Origin: Rariloculus sp963665575
GTDB taxonomy: Bacteria > Pseudomonadota > Gammaproteobacteria > Steroidobacterales > Rariloculaceae
Direction of reading: 5' to 3'
Length of the DNA: 64,000 nucleotides
Assembly: GCA_963665575.2 (NCBI GenBank)
Contig: CAXXDW010000005.1
Span: 1 to 64,000 of the forward strand
The notes below the pieces were generated by a model. That model made no database searches and was not told the DNA's origin. It saw only the letters and a list, made by a program, of their open reading frames with translations. A program made the translations under genes and the position numbers. Numbering within the stretch: position 1 is the first letter of the stretch; every line of letters starts with the position of its first letter. Positions 16,619-25,075 of this stretch are shown in pieces.

Positions 16619-18013
16619 ATGTTGCCCGCGGTGGCACTCGTCGGCCGGCCAAACGTCGGCAAGTCGACACTTTTCAACCAACTGACGCGCTCGCGCGACG
16701 CGCTTGTCGCCGACTCTCCGGGTGTCACGCGGGATCGCCGCTACGGCTTCGGGCGGCGCGAGGGCCTCGGCTTCATCGTCATCGATACCGGCGGACTCGG
16801 TGCGAGCGGCAGCGCCGAGATCGAAGCAGGCATCGAACGGCAGGTCGGCGCGGCGCTCGACGAAGCGGACCTCGTCGTGCTCGTCGTCGATTACCGCGAG
16901 GGTCTGACCGCGGCCGATGAGCGCATCGCCGAGCGGCTGCGCCGGTCCTCGAGGCCCGTGACGGTCGCCGTCAACAAGGCCGAAGGCATCCAACGCGAGC
17001 TTGCCGAAGCCGAGTTCCACGGTTTCGGCTTCGGCGAGCCGGTCCGCATCGCAGCCCTGCACGGCCAGGGCATACGACAGTTGCTCGACCGCGTGCTTCA
17101 GCCGTTCGAGGCGACCGATACGCCGGACCTCGAGGGGTTCGCCCACCCCAGGCTCGCGGTCGTCGGTCGTCCGAACGTCGGCAAGTCCACACTGATCAAC
17201 CGTCTGCTCGGCGCTGACAGGCTCATAACCTCGCCCGTGCCCGGGACGACGCGCGACAGTATCTTCGTGCCTTGCGAGCGCGCCGGCAGGGCGTTCACGC
17301 TGATCGATACGGCGGGCATCCGCCGCCGTGCGAAAGTCAGCGAAACCGTCGAGAAATTCAGCGTCGTGCAGAGCCTGCAGGCGATCGAAACTGCCGGCGT
17401 CGCCGTGGTGCTGATCGATGCGCACGAAGCTGTGACGGATCAGGATCTCAGGCTGATCGGACTCGTCGTCGCTCGCGGCCGGGCGCTCGTGATCGCAGTC
17501 AACAAGTGGGACGGCCTGACGGCCGGGCAGCGTCGGCGCATCGCAGCACAGGTCGACCGGCAGCTCGGCTTCGTGCCGTTCGCAAGCGTGCATTACGTAT
17601 CGGCGCTGCACGGCAGCGGCATCGGCGAAGTGATCGGGAGCGCCTTCGCCGCCTATGAATCGGCCGGTACGGACATTGCCACGCCCAGGCTCAACGCGAT
17701 CCTCGAACATGCGATCGGCAAGCATCCTCCGCCGGTCGTGCGGGGTCGGCAAGTGCGACTGCGCTACGCGCACCAGGGCGGACGATATCCGCCGGTCATC
17801 GTGGTCCATGGCAGTCAGGCCGCGCGCTTGCCGGCACACTACCGGCGCTATCTCGAGAACTGCTTTCGCGAGGCGCTCGGGCTCGACGGCACCCCGGTCA
17901 GGGTCGAGCTCAAGAGCGGCGGCAACCCGTACGCGGGCCGGCGCAACGTGCTGACTCCGAGGCAGCTCAAGCGGCGCAAACGGATCATTCGGCATACTCG
18001 CGGTGGGCGCTGA
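16619..18013 (+). CDS. der: Ribosome biogenesis GTPase Der (EngA)
   Basis: Der has two GTPase domains and acts in assembly of the 50S ribosomal subunit. Both P-loops are visible: GRPNVGKSTLFNQL near residue 8 and GRPNVGKSTLINRL near residue 182, with DTGG and DTAG switch motifs and two NKxD motifs (VNKAEG is degenerate in the first domain, VNKWDG is intact in the second). The KH-like C-terminal domain ends in basic residues. It has 464 residues, the normal length, and closes the ndk-to-der block. Confidence 0.97.
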   Translation: MLPAVALVGRPNVGKSTLFNQLTRSRDALVADSPGVTRDRRYGFGRREGLGFIVIDTGGLGASGSAEIEAGIERQVGAALDEADLVVLVVDYREGLTAADERIAERLRRSSRPVTVAVNKAEGIQRELAEAEFHGFGFGEPVRIAALHGQGIRQLLDRVLQPFEATDTPDLEGFAHPRLAVVGRPNVGKSTLINRLLGADRLITSPVPGTTRDSIFVPCERAGRAFTLIDTAGIRRRAKVSETVEKFSVVQSLQAIETAGVAVVLIDAHEAVTDQDLRLIGLVVARGRALVIAVNKWDGLTAGQRRRIAAQVDRQLGFVPFASVHYVSALHGSGIGEVIGSAFAAYESAGTDIATPRLNAILEHAIGKHPPPVVRGRQVRLRYAHQGGRYPPVIVVHGSQAARLPAHYRRYLENCFREALGLDGTPVRVELKSGGNPYAGRRNVLTPRQLKRRKRIIRHTRGGR

Positions 18014-18116
18014 AGGCATTGCCGCGTGGCCTATTTACATAACCAGAAAGTTTCCAAGCGTGCCGATGTGGGCATTACACTGCGCGTCGTTCAGGAATTC
18101 TGAGAAGGATTGATCC

Positions 18117-19208
18117 ATGTCGAGCGCCCGGCAAACAGTCGTCGTCAAGGGCGAGTTCCCGATGCACCGCGGCGGTGCGCTCATCGATCCGACCATCGCT
18201 TTCGAGACCTGGGGCGAGCTCGATGCCGCGCGCGGCAACGCCGTGCTGATCTTCACGGGCCTGTCGCCGTCGGCTCATGCCGCGTCGTGCGCGGTGGACC
18301 CGACGCCGGGCTGGTGGGAGGAGATCGTCGGGCCGGGGCGGCCGATCGACACGCGCCGCCACTTCGTGATCTGCGTCAATTCGCTGGGCAGTTGCTTCGG
18401 TTCCACCGGGCCCGCGTCGGTCGATCCGCAGACGGGTGACATCTACCGGCTCGACTTTCCGACGCTGTCGCTCGAGGACGTCGCGCGCGGCGGCTACGAG
18501 GTGCTGAAGTTTCTCGGCGTCGACAGGCTCAGGGCGCTCGTCGGTCCGTCGATGGGGGGCATGACCGCGCTTGCCTTCGAGCTGCTGTTTCCGGGCCTGT
18601 CAGAGAGCCTCATGCTCATGTCCACGGGGCCGCGTGCGGTGCCGTTCTCGATCGCGCTGCGTTCCCTGCAGCGCGAGATGATTCGCCGGGATCCCGGTTG
18701 GCAGGACGGCAACTATCCGCGCGACACCGTGCCGCTGACGGGCATGCGGCTTGCACGCAAGCTCGGCATGATCACCTACCGTTCGGCCGAGGAGTGGCGG
18801 CAGCGCTTCGGCCGCGAGCGCGTTTCGGCCGAGCACGCCGGCGGCGATCCGTTCGGTATCGCGTTCCTGGTCGAGTCGTATCTCGAGCACCATGCGAACA
18901 AGTTCATCGGTCAGTTCGATCCCAACTGTTACCTGTATCTGTCGCGCGCCAGCGACCTGTTCGACGTTGCCGACCATGGGGGTTCGGTGGAGGCCGGGCT
19001 CGCCGCGATCCGGTCCGAGCGGATTCTCGTCGTCGGTGTGGTGACGGACTTCCTCTACCCGATGCACCAGCAGCACGAGCTCGTCGAAGGGCTGTCGGGC
19101 GGCGGTCGCGAGGTCGAGTTCGTGAAACTGGACTCGCTGCAGGGCCACGATTCCTTCCTCGTCGACATGGACAGCTACCGGCCCGTGATCGCGAGCTTTT
19201 TTGCGTGA
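18117..19208 (+). CDS. MetX-family O-acyltransferase (homoserine or serine)
   Basis: An alpha/beta-hydrolase acyltransferase that activates the hydroxyl of homoserine or serine for methionine or cysteine synthesis. The 363-residue protein has the nucleophile motif GPSMGGMTA, the aspartate in VVTDFLYP and the histidine in QGHDSFLVD. Segments such as GWWEEIVGPGRPIDT, PFSIALRSLQRE and FDPNCYLYLSRA look closer to the serine O-succinyltransferase branch described in Xanthomonadales than to classical homoserine acetyltransferases, so the substrate is left open. It stands alone, convergent to xseA, with a palindromic repeat between them. TACACT near 18071 could be a -10 box. Confidence 0.85.
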   Translation: MSSARQTVVVKGEFPMHRGGALIDPTIAFETWGELDAARGNAVLIFTGLSPSAHAASCAVDPTPGWWEEIVGPGRPIDTRRHFVICVNSLGSCFGSTGPASVDPQTGDIYRLDFPTLSLEDVARGGYEVLKFLGVDRLRALVGPSMGGMTALAFELLFPGLSESLMLMSTGPRAVPFSIALRSLQREMIRRDPGWQDGNYPRDTVPLTGMRLARKLGMITYRSAEEWRQRFGRERVSAEHAGGDPFGIAFLVESYLEHHANKFIGQFDPNCYLYLSRASDLFDVADHGGSVEAGLAAIRSERILVVGVVTDFLYPMHQQHELVEGLSGGGREVEFVKLDSLQGHDSFLVDMDSYRPVIASFFA

Positions 19209-19283
19209 GGTCCGACGCGCCGGCCGGTGAGCGCTGCGTCAGGTTCGGGCTCCATTCGGGGGAGCGTTGCGGCAGTCGGGTCG

Positions 19284-19391
19284 GCGAGTCACGCTCCCCT
19301 GTTCCCGAGACACGCGGTAAATACATCCCTGTACGCTCCGCGCCCGCATCCCTGCGGGCGAGGGTCTCGGAAACAGGGGATCGCGCCTCGC
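19284..19391. repeat. Palindromic intergenic element, copy 2 (opposite orientation)
   Basis: Arms 19284-19311 and 19364-19391 pair over 28 bp with four mismatches; the inner 16 bp (CCCCTGTTCCCGAGAC) has only one. They enclose a 52-bp core related to the cores at 9927-9978 and 23389-23440, here in the other orientation. Two hairpins with the same TCCC loop are visible: TACA-TCCC-TGTA at 19322-19333 and GCCCGCA-TCCC-TGCGGGC at 19342-19359. The arm sequence is unrelated to those of the other two copies. It lies in the gap between convergent metX-type and xseA genes. Confidence 0.88.
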
Positions 19392-19416
19392 CTTGCGTTG
19401 AGAGTTCCGCGGCCGC

Positions 19417-20661
19417 TCAAACGTCGGGTGGGTCGCTGCGATCGACGGTCGCTGCGAGGCGGCCGCGGGCGAGGGCGATGTCTATGCCCGCTCCGCGGCT
19501 GACGGCTGAGCTGTTTGTCACTATCGAGCCGTCGTCCTGGCGCGCGACGATGGCGTAGCCGCGGTCGAGTGTCGCCAGAGGGCTCAGCGAAGCCAGGGCA
19601 CGGTCGGCGAGTGTCAGGCGGTTGGCGAAGCGCTCAAGTCGGGTCTTGACGGCGCGGCCGAGTCGCGACTCCAGTTCGTCGAGGCGCTGGTGGCTGAAGC
19701 GTATCGCGACCCCGGGATGGGCGCGGCTGAGCCGGTGGGCGAGGGCGTCGAGCTTGCGCGCTTCGTCGCCGAGCCGGCGGGATGCGCTCTGTCCCAGGTA
19801 GTCCAGGTGACGATTGAGGCGCGCCACGAGTTCCGATTGCTCGGGCACCGCGAGTTCGGCGGCCTGCGACGGTGTGGGCGCCCGGACGTCAGCGACGAAG
19901 TCGGAGATCGTGAAGTCGGTCTCGTGGCCGACTCCCGAGATGACGGGGATCGACATCGCGGCGATGGCGCGGGCGACGGTCTCTTCGTTGAAGGCCCAAA
20001 GGTCCTCGATCGAGCCGCCGCCGCGGGTCACGATCACGACGTCGCAGTCGCCGCGTGCTTCGGCGAGCGCGAGCGCGCGGACGATCTCCTCGGGCGCGCC
20101 GTCGCCCTGCACGCTCGTCGGATAAATCAGCACCGACGTTGCCGGAAACCGCCGTCTGAGCGAGATGAGCACGTCGCGGACGGCCGCGCCGGTCGGGGAG
20201 GTGACGACCGCGATCCTGCCCGGCAGCGTCGGCAGCGCCTTCTTGCGCTCGGTATCGAACAGGCCTTCCGCCGCGAGCTTGCGCTTCAGTTCCTCGAAAC
20301 GGCGCCGCAGCAGGCCTTCACCGGCTTCCTCGAGGTAATCGACGATGAGCTGAAATTCGCCGCGCGCCGCGTAGATGCTGGCCCGCGCCCTGACGAGCAC
20401 CTGCTGGCCGTTGTCGATGGGGGTCTGAAGGCGCCGCGCGGATTGCCGGAACATGGCGCAACGTACCTGCGACTGCGCGTCCTTGAGCGTCCAGTACATG
20501 TGGCCCGACGATGGCCGGGCCAGGTTCGAGATCTCGCCTTCGACCCAGACCGTGCCGAGGCCGCCCTCGACGAGCAGGCGGGCTTCGAGGTTCAGGGCCG
20601 AAACCGTGAGGACCTTGCGTTCGTCCTCGAACTTCAGACCGAGTGTAGCGCCGGCAGTCAT
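19417..20661 (-). CDS. xseA: Exodeoxyribonuclease VII large subunit XseA
   Basis: Catalytic subunit of exonuclease VII, which degrades single-stranded DNA to oligonucleotides. The 414-residue product has the N-terminal OB-fold (LTVSALNLEARLLVEGGLGTVWVEGEISN), the catalytic block with VVIVTRGGGSIEDLWAFNEE and GHETDFTISDFVAD, a coiled-coil region and a C-terminal LDRGYAIV motif. Start ATG 20661 is at the usual place. It is divergent from the cytochrome gene at 20712; xseB is not in the window. Confidence 0.96.
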   Translation of the reverse strand: MTAGATLGLKFEDERKVLTVSALNLEARLLVEGGLGTVWVEGEISNLARPSSGHMYWTLKDAQSQVRCAMFRQSARRLQTPIDNGQQVLVRARASIYAARGEFQLIVDYLEEAGEGLLRRRFEELKRKLAAEGLFDTERKKALPTLPGRIAVVTSPTGAAVRDVLISLRRRFPATSVLIYPTSVQGDGAPEEIVRALALAEARGDCDVVIVTRGGGSIEDLWAFNEETVARAIAAMSIPVISGVGHETDFTISDFVADVRAPTPSQAAELAVPEQSELVARLNRHLDYLGQSASRRLGDEARKLDALAHRLSRAHPGVAIRFSHQRLDELESRLGRAVKTRLERFANRLTLADRALASLSPLATLDRGYAIVARQDDGSIVTNSSAVSRGAGIDIALARGRLAATVDRSDPPDV

Positions 20662-20711
20662 GAATTCAGTATAAGGTAGCGTTCGCCGACGTGAACCTGG
20701 GAGTTCGGCCT

Positions 20712-21050
20712 ATGAGACAAACATTTGTCCTGCTGCCTGCGGTGTTGGCCGCAATACTTGGCGGCAGCGCGCTCGCGGCGGGCGATGTCGAACGCGGCAG
20801 AACATGGTACGCCATCTGCGCGACCTGTCACGGGGAGAACGGCGAGGGGATGCAGGAAATGAACGGGCCGGCGCTCGCCGGTCGCGAAGAGTGGTATCTG
20901 ATCCGCCAGATTCAGAATTTCAAGGACGGCGTTCGCGGTACCAACCCGGGCGACATCTACGGCTTGCAGATGGCGCCGATGGCGCAGGTCCTGCCCGACC
21001 GCCAGGCCATAGAGGATGTCGCGGCGTATCTCGCGAGCCTCGAAGACTAG
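20712..21050 (+). CDS. Small periplasmic c-type cytochrome
   Basis: The product has 112 residues with a Sec signal peptide (about 1-23, ending LAAGD) and one haem-binding motif CATCH at 36-40. Methionines in the MAPM segment (87-90) could give the axial ligand. The fold is that of class I cytochromes c. ATG 20712 is chosen because it begins the signal peptide; an upstream in-frame start would spoil it. The gene is followed 93 bp later by a sulfite-dehydrogenase-type Mo enzyme, so it is probably the electron acceptor of that enzyme, as in SorAB-type sulfite:cytochrome c systems. This pairing is inferred from location. Confidence 0.88.
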   Translation: MRQTFVLLPAVLAAILGGSALAAGDVERGRTWYAICATCHGENGEGMQEMNGPALAGREEWYLIRQIQNFKDGVRGTNPGDIYGLQMAPMAQVLPDRQAIEDVAAYLASLED

Positions 21051-21143
21051 CCCGACCATGGTGCGGCCCTGAGCCTCGATTGACTGGCCCGGACCGCTCT
21101 TGAATAATCGACCGAAGCAATCACGAGCAGGGGGAACAGTTCC

Positions 21144-22346
21144 ATGTCCGACGCACGGTCCCGGACGGTGTCAGCCGCAACAACTGAAGAACACGAACCA
21201 TCCAGACGCACACTCCTGAAGAGCGGAGTGGCGCTCAGCGGCTACGCGGCCACGGCCGGCATGCCGTTCTGGTCGAAGCTGGCCCTGGCGCAGGGCGAGG
21301 AACTCGTCCCGTTCACCGATGTGCCGGAGGGCTTCATGGCGCCTCCGGTCGCACCGGGCGCCGTTCACTTTCTCGATACGCGCTACATCGACTCGTTCTA
21401 CACGCCAAACGACGATTTCTACATCGTCCAGCACTACAACCAGCCGGCCATTTCCGAGGACGACTACCGTCTGCGGATCACGGGTATGCTCGACAACCCC
21501 ATGCAACTCAGTCTCGGCGACATCATGGCGCGACCGAAGGTCGAACTCGACGCCGGTTTCGAGTGCGGCGGCAACCGGGCCGGCATATACCACGGTCTGA
21601 TCGGCAACGCCCGCTGGGGCGGAGTCAGCCTCAGCGATCTGCTGACGGATGCGGGCATGCAGGGCGGCGGTATCGAGATCGTCTTCTACGGGGCCGATAC
21701 GGGTATGGAAACGATCCGCGACACGGAGGTCGAGCAGGCCTTCGGCCGCAGTCTCCACTTCACCGACGCGATGAGTCCCGAGGTCATGCTGGCCTACGAG
21801 ATGAACGGCGAGCCGCTGCCGCATTACCACGGGGCGCCGCTCAGGCTCATCGTGCCGGGCTGGTATGGCGTCGCCAACGTCAAGTGGCTCGACCACATCC
21901 ATGTCCAGGATCGCCGCTACATGGGGCGTTTCATGGCGCGCGACTACGTGACGCTCTCGCGGCGCGACATCGGCGGCGTCGAGCGCTGGGAAGAGCGCTC
22001 CGTCACGAGGATCAGGCTCAAGTCCTCGATCATTCGCGTCACTCGCGATGAGGGCGGACACACGATCATGGGCTTCGTGCTGAATGATGGCACGCCGTTG
22101 AGATCGGTCGAAGTCATGATCGACGACGGTTCCTGGCAGGAGGCCGAGATCGATCCCGAATCGAGTCAATATTCGTGGAAGCTCTTCAGGCTTCGCTGGA
22201 CCGATGCCTCGCCGGGCGAGCACACGATCGTCTCGCGCGTGACCGACGTCAACGGTCAGGTCCAGCCGACCGCCGATCAGGTACCGGAAAAACCGTCGCG
22301 CTGGGAGAACAACGGGCAGTTCCCGCGTACCGTGATGATCGGCTGA
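21144..22346 (+). CDS. Sulfite dehydrogenase / sulfite oxidase family molybdoenzyme
   Basis: Periplasmic molybdenum enzyme of the sulfite oxidase family (SorA/SoxC type), probably oxidising sulfite to sulfate. The 400-residue product has a twin-arginine signal (SRRTLLKSG at 20-28), the Mo-cofactor domain with the molybdenum-binding Cys141 in FECGGNRAG, and the C-terminal dimerisation domain (from about residue 290). HGAPLRLIVPGWYG is a further family motif. The cytochrome c just upstream fits an electron-transfer partner. No other sox genes are present, so SorA-like function is more likely than a Sox multienzyme role. Confidence 0.87.
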   Translation: MSDARSRTVSAATTEEHEPSRRTLLKSGVALSGYAATAGMPFWSKLALAQGEELVPFTDVPEGFMAPPVAPGAVHFLDTRYIDSFYTPNDDFYIVQHYNQPAISEDDYRLRITGMLDNPMQLSLGDIMARPKVELDAGFECGGNRAGIYHGLIGNARWGGVSLSDLLTDAGMQGGGIEIVFYGADTGMETIRDTEVEQAFGRSLHFTDAMSPEVMLAYEMNGEPLPHYHGAPLRLIVPGWYGVANVKWLDHIHVQDRRYMGRFMARDYVTLSRRDIGGVERWEERSVTRIRLKSSIIRVTRDEGGHTIMGFVLNDGTPLRSVEVMIDDGSWQEAEIDPESSQYSWKLFRLRWTDASPGEHTIVSRVTDVNGQVQPTADQVPEKPSRWENNGQFPRTVMIG

Positions 22347-22407
22347 CCCGATCGGGGCCGGGGAGCCTCGGCAGGACAAGCAAGCTACCTTCTGCGGAGG
22401 AAGAGGA

Positions 22408-23328
22408 ATGCATCACAACACGACATCGCGGCGCGAGTTCGTCGCCATGCTTTCCGCCATCGGCGTCTCGGGTTTGGGCGCCGCGCGCGCGGTCGCCCAA
22501 CAGAACATGCCCACTCGGGTCATTCCCTCGACCGGCGAACGTCTGCCCGTCGTCGGGCTCGGTTCGAGCAAGGTTGTTTCGGAGATCGCGACCGAGGGCT
22601 CCGAGCCGCTCGCAGGCGTATTGCGCACCCTCCTCGAGCATGGCGGGAGCGTCGTGGACACCTGGCCGCGCAACCCCGACAACGACGGCGCGTTCGGCAG
22701 CGTGATCAGCGAACCGGACCTCAGCGAAAACCTTTTCGTGACGACCAAGATCGACCAGGTCGGCCGGGAAGTCGGCATTGCCCAGTTCCGCCAGACGCAG
22801 CAACTGTATCAGCGCGAAACGCTCGATCTCACGCAGATCTTCAGTCTGACGGACCTCGACGTGCACTGGCCGTCGCTCAGGGCCTGGAAGGAGGAGGGCG
22901 CCACGAGATACATAGGCGTCACGGTGTCGCAGTTCGGCCTTTACGAGCAGCTCGAGGCGTTTCTCGGCCGCGAGACGCCGGACTTCATCCAGGTCAACTA
23001 CTCGATCACGGAGCGGCTCGCCGAGGAGCGCCTGCTGCCGATGGCGCGCGACCGCGGCGTCGCGGTGCTCATCAATCGGCCGTTCATGAACGGTGCGTAT
23101 TTCAGGCGGCTTGAAGGCGTCGCCCTGCCCGAGTGGACGGCCGCGTTCGATTGCCATAGCTGGGCGCAGTTCTCGCTCAAGTACATCCTCGCGAATCCGG
23201 ATCTCACCTGCGTGCTTACCGAGACGAGCAACCCGGTTCACATGGCCGAAAACGCCTCGACCGCCTTCGGCCCCGTTCCGGATGCTGAGGCGCGTGCCCG
23301 AATGCGGGAGTACATCGACAGCGTCTGA
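22408..23328 (+). CDS. Secreted aldo/keto reductase-like protein lacking catalytic Tyr and His
   Basis: The 306-residue product has a twin-arginine signal (TSRREFVAML) and an aldo/keto-reductase-type barrel: LPVVGLGSSKVV, VVDTWP, FVTTKID and GVTVSQFGLYEQ align with family blocks. Of the usual Asp-Tyr-Lys-His tetrad, Asp84 and Lys114 are seen, but the Tyr position (five residues after Asp84) is Asn89 and the His of the LIHWP block is not conserved. Normal NADPH-dependent reduction is therefore doubtful. It lies 61 bp after the sulfite dehydrogenase gene and may be cotranscribed with it. Similar exported proteins occur beside Mo enzymes, but the role is unknown. Confidence 0.75.
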   Translation: MHHNTTSRREFVAMLSAIGVSGLGAARAVAQQNMPTRVIPSTGERLPVVGLGSSKVVSEIATEGSEPLAGVLRTLLEHGGSVVDTWPRNPDNDGAFGSVISEPDLSENLFVTTKIDQVGREVGIAQFRQTQQLYQRETLDLTQIFSLTDLDVHWPSLRAWKEEGATRYIGVTVSQFGLYEQLEAFLGRETPDFIQVNYSITERLAEERLLPMARDRGVAVLINRPFMNGAYFRRLEGVALPEWTAAFDCHSWAQFSLKYILANPDLTCVLTETSNPVHMAENASTAFGPVPDAEARARMREYIDSV

Positions 23329-23360
23329 ACAACGCCCGCGCGTTCCAGGCGTTCAGCCAA

Positions 23361-23469
23361 GGGGCGTTGCACGACCGCCGCTTGAAACCCTCGCGCGCAT
23401 GGACGCGCGCGCGGAGCCTGCATGGATGTATTCACGGCGTGTTTCAAGCGGCCGGTCGTGCAACGCCCC
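23361..23469. repeat. Palindromic intergenic element, copy 3
   Basis: Arms 23361-23388 (28 bp) and 23441-23469 (29 bp) are reverse complements except for one missing G in the left arm; their outer end is GGGGCGTTGCACG. The 52-bp core 23389-23440 differs from that of the copy at 9898 at only a few positions. It contains the TGCA-TGGA-TGTA hairpin at 23419-23430, closed by a G-T pair. The element lies between the aldo/keto-reductase-like gene and the guaB promoter. There is no T-run. Confidence 0.92.
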
Positions 23470-23542
23470 GCCCGACGCCCCCGCGCACCCCACGCACCCC
23501 GCGCAAGCCTCGACCATCCCGCCGCCGGCACTTTCCGGGCCA

Positions 23543-23571
23543 TTTACCGCACTCGTCAGGGGGATTAAACT
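23543..23571 (+). promoter_or_regulatory. Probable sigma-70 promoter of guaB
   Basis: TTTACC at 23543-23548 and TAAACT at 23566-23571 are separated by 17 bp and lie 33 bp before the guaB ATG. This is the best match to a sigma-70 promoter seen upstream of a housekeeping operon in the window. Confidence 0.6.
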
Positions 23572-23603
23572 GTCGCGCTTCACACCTCGGGCCGGAGAAC
23601 TCC

Positions 23604-25070
23604 ATGCGGGTCATTCATGAGGCGCTCACCTTCGACGATGTCCTCCTGCAACCCGCCTGGTCCGAGATTCTGCCGCGCGAAGTCCAACTGAAGACGCGTC
23701 TGAGCCGCTCGCTCGAACTCAACATCCCCATCGTCGCCGCGGCGATGGATACCGTCACCGAAGCCAAGCTCGCGATCGCGCTCGCCCAGGAGGGCGGCAT
23801 CGGCATCATTCACAAGAACATGCCGCCGCGCGAGCAGGCCCGCCAGGTGCGCGCCGTCAAGAAGTTCGAAAGCGGCATCATCAACGATCCGATCACGATC
23901 CACCCCGCAGCAACGATCCGCGAAGTCAACGAGCTGACACAAGCGAACAATATCTCCGGCGTACCCGTCGTCGAGGGCGAGGAACTCGTCGGGATCGTGA
24001 CCCATCGCGATCTGCGCTTCGAAACGCAGCTCGAGGCGCCCGTCTCCACGGTCATGACGCCCAAGGATCGCCTCGTCACGGTGCGCGAAGGCGCCGGCAA
24101 GGACGAGGTCCTGACGCTGCTGCACCGGCACCGCATCGAGAAAGTGCTCGTGGTCGATGACCACTTCGAGTTGCGCGGCATGATCACGGCGAAGGACTTC
24201 CAGAAAGCGACCGACTACCCGAACGCCTGCAAGGACGAACTGGGCGCGCTCAGGGTCGGCGCGGCCGTCGGCACGGGCATCGATACCTCGGAGCGGGTCG
24301 CGCTGCTCGTCGAGGCGGGCGCCGATGTCGTCATCGTCGACACGGCCCACGGGCATTCGCGCGGCGTGCTCGAGCGCGTTGCGGAGATCAAGCGCGAGCA
24401 CCCGGATCTTGAACTCGTCGCCGGCAACATCGTGACATCGGAGGCCGCCCTGGCGCTGGTCGAGGCCGGCGTCGATGCCGTCAAGGTCGGTGTCGGTCCG
24501 GGCTCGATCTGCACCACGCGGATCGTCGCCGGTGTCGGCGTGCCGCAGATCACGGCTGTTGCCGAAGTGTCCGGAGCGCTTGCAAGGACCGACGTTCCGG
24601 TGATTTCCGACGGTGGCATCCGTCACTCCGGCGATATCGCCAAAGCGATTGCCGCAGGCGCGCACTCGACGATGATCGGCAGCCTTTTTGCCGGCACGGA
24701 GGAATCGCCGGGCGAGGTCGAACTCTACCAGGGCCGCTCATACAAGTCCTATCGCGGCATGGGTTCGCTCGGCGCGATGGGCGCCCCCGACGGCTCCGCG
24801 GAACGGTATTTTCAGGATGCGAGCGAGGAGCTCGAGAAGCTCGTGCCCGAGGGCATCGAGGGCCGCGTGCCGTACAAGGGCAGTCTCGTCGCGATCGTAC
24901 ACCAGCTCGCAGGCGGCGTGCGCGCCGCGATGGGTTACACGGGCTGCGGCACCATCACCGAGATGCGCGAACGGCCGAATTTCGTGCGGATCACCGGGGC
25001 GGGCCGGCGCGAGAGTCACGTACACGATGTCTCGATCACCAAGGAACCGCCGAACTACCGGTCGGAGTAA
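23604..25070 (+). CDS. guaB: Inosine-5'-monophosphate dehydrogenase GuaB
   Basis: Converts IMP to XMP with NAD, the committed step to GMP. ATG 23604, preceded by GGAGAA, gives 488 residues starting MRVIHEALTFDDVLLQPAWSE, the normal start. The two CBS domains (about 95-200) and the catalytic cysteine loop GVGPGSICTTRIVAG are present, as are the phosphate-binding SDGGIRHSGD and the GRSYKSYRGMGS segment. guaA follows 5 bp after the stop, so the two form an operon. Confidence 0.98.
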   Translation: MRVIHEALTFDDVLLQPAWSEILPREVQLKTRLSRSLELNIPIVAAAMDTVTEAKLAIALAQEGGIGIIHKNMPPREQARQVRAVKKFESGIINDPITIHPAATIREVNELTQANNISGVPVVEGEELVGIVTHRDLRFETQLEAPVSTVMTPKDRLVTVREGAGKDEVLTLLHRHRIEKVLVVDDHFELRGMITAKDFQKATDYPNACKDELGALRVGAAVGTGIDTSERVALLVEAGADVVIVDTAHGHSRGVLERVAEIKREHPDLELVAGNIVTSEAALALVEAGVDAVKVGVGPGSICTTRIVAGVGVPQITAVAEVSGALARTDVPVISDGGIRHSGDIAKAIAAGAHSTMIGSLFAGTEESPGEVELYQGRSYKSYRGMGSLGAMGAPDGSAERYFQDASEELEKLVPEGIEGRVPYKGSLVAIVHQLAGGVRAAMGYTGCGTITEMRERPNFVRITGAGRRESHVHDVSITKEPPNYRSE

Positions 25071-25075
25071 TCTGG

